Assembly (NCBI GenBank): GCA_964547415.1
Contig: CAZJNX010000110.1
Location: 1 to 15,758, forward strand
Direction of reading: 5' to 3'
DNA: 15,758 nucleotides
From: CAZJNX01 sp964547415
GTDB taxonomy: Bacteria > Pseudomonadota > Alphaproteobacteria > Rhizobiales > Amorphaceae
Under the pieces are notes generated by a model. It saw only the letters and a program-made list of their open reading frames with translations, had not been told where the DNA came from and made no database searches. Below, piece after piece: positions 15,113-15,758 of the stretch. Both the position numbers and the translations under genes were made by a program. The stretch's first letter is position 1. Each line of letters opens with the position of its first letter.

Positions 15113-15448
15113 CCGCCTCGGACAGCGCGTCGACATCCCGGAGCCCGGGAGGAAGCGCGAGAGGCCGGGTGTTGCGCCCTCGCGCTCATCGCATCTTGGC
15201 GCATGTCGCGCCACCCGACTTGAACATACACACATCGCTCGGTCTCTGCGGCCCGTGCCTTGCAAGGATCTTCGTTGTCGACCGGCCCATGCGGACTGTG
15301 TTGTACCAGGCACACACGCGCTTGCGAGGGCAGGGCCGGAGCTGCGTCGACCGCACGCCCTCTCGACGCGGCCGATATCAAGGAATATTGCCTGTAACAC
15401 GCGCGATCCGATGTCAATCACGCGGACGATGTTCTCTGGGGCCGGCTC
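15113..15448. promoter_or_regulatory. divergent intergenic region between the channel gene and the outer-membrane protein gene
   Basis: About 336 bases separate two divergent starts, so promoters for both should be here. I see a 10-base perfect palindrome CCTTGCAAGG at 15258-15267 and an AT-rich spot around the AATATT near 15383, but no convincing -35/-10 pair. The channel frame stays open through this region on the minus strand, but the predicted peptide is Arg/Cys-rich and unlike a membrane protein N-terminus, so it is treated as non-coding. Confidence 0.4.
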
Positions 15449-15758
15449 ATGATGCTTCGTGCTATCGGTGCAGCGTGCATCCTATTAATTTCCTTGTCCG
15501 GCGCAGCCGCTCAGGAGGGCTGGCGCGTACAAGTGACGCCCTACATCTGGGGCTCGGCGATCGGAGGTACGCTCACGCCGAGAATCGGGGGGCCGAGCTA
15601 CCGATCCGAGCTGAATGCAGGCGAGGTGATCGACCGGCTCGACGCGGCCTTCTTCATGAGCGGGACGGTGCGCTACGACCGCTTCGTCCTGCTCGGGGAC
15701 CTCTCATATGCTGCGCTCTCTGACCGGGCCGTGCTCGGCCGCCTCGGCCCCGTCGAGC
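15449..15758 (+). CDS. exported protein, probably outer-membrane beta-barrel (3' truncated by window edge)
   Basis: The frame from ATG at 15449 (a second ATG follows at 15452) stays open to the window end, giving 103 codons. It begins MMLRAIGAACILLISLSGAAA with a signal peptide cleavage site before Gln-Glu-Gly-Trp. The mature start alternates polar and hydrophobic residues (WRVQVTPYIWGSAIGGTLTP, then FFMSGTVRYDRFVLLGDLSYAAL), the pattern of transmembrane beta strands with aromatic girdles. I recognise the general type, small uncharacterised porin-like proteins of proteobacteria, but no named family. The ribosome site is weak (CTGGGG region, about 15436-15441). Only the N-terminal part is visible, so size and function are unknown. 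Confidence 0.75.
   Translation, partial: MMLRAIGAACILLISLSGAAAQEGWRVQVTPYIWGSAIGGTLTPRIGGPSYRSELNAGEVIDRLDAAFFMSGTVRYDRFVLLGDLSYAALSDRAVLGRLGPVE

Noticed and set aside
15113..15421. N-terminal extension of the channel protein
   Set aside because: It would place about 100 Arg/Cys-rich residues before a clear signal peptide; the start at 15109 has a well-spaced GAGG.

Overview
The window reads as high-GC chromosomal DNA of an alphaproteobacterium; Rhodobacterales or Hyphomicrobiales seems likeliest from protein style, GTG/TTG starts and GC-rich codon use. No marker gene fixes the genus. It contains one assembly gap (10 N at 1196-1205).

Layout: (1) 1-801 is the C-terminal part of an FMN-dependent alpha-hydroxy-acid oxidase cut by the window edge. 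(2) 802-2261 is an accessory-looking stretch without a large gene. It holds a 51-codon minus-strand ORF (861-1016) resembling a phage tail accessory protein, a likely decayed type I-C CRISPR repeat-spacer-repeat unit (1064-1160) running up to the gap, and several hairpins. (3) 2262-3350 encodes a ChaA-type cation:proton antiporter. (4) From 3556 to 11790 seven plus-strand genes follow one another with gaps of 38 bases or less or with overlaps: a cytoplasmic Ntn-hydrolase of the choloylglycine hydrolase/penicillin V acylase family, glutamate decarboxylase (gadB), an unrecognised membrane protein made of three tandem two-helix repeats, and a ytcA-mdtN-mdtO-mdtP set (small lipoprotein, membrane fusion protein, FUSC inner-membrane protein, outer-membrane factor). 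(5) Converging on this block are two minus-strand genes, a secreted second member of the same acylase family (12015-13118) and a large MscS-type mechanosensitive channel (13217-15109). (6) After a divergent intergenic region, the start of an exported, probably beta-barrel outer-membrane protein runs off the right edge (15449-15758).

The genes fit a common theme of envelope and acid stress. GadB consumes protons and makes GABA, ChaA exchanges cations for protons, MscS relieves turgor, MdtNOP is a tripartite exporter expected to remove amphipathic or aromatic compounds, and two acylases, one cytoplasmic and one periplasmic, could cleave amide-linked compounds. The direct coupling of an acylase and gadB to an MdtNOP pump through a repeat-built membrane protein is the most interesting arrangement here. 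Its function is inference; only the gene order and the family signatures are visible.
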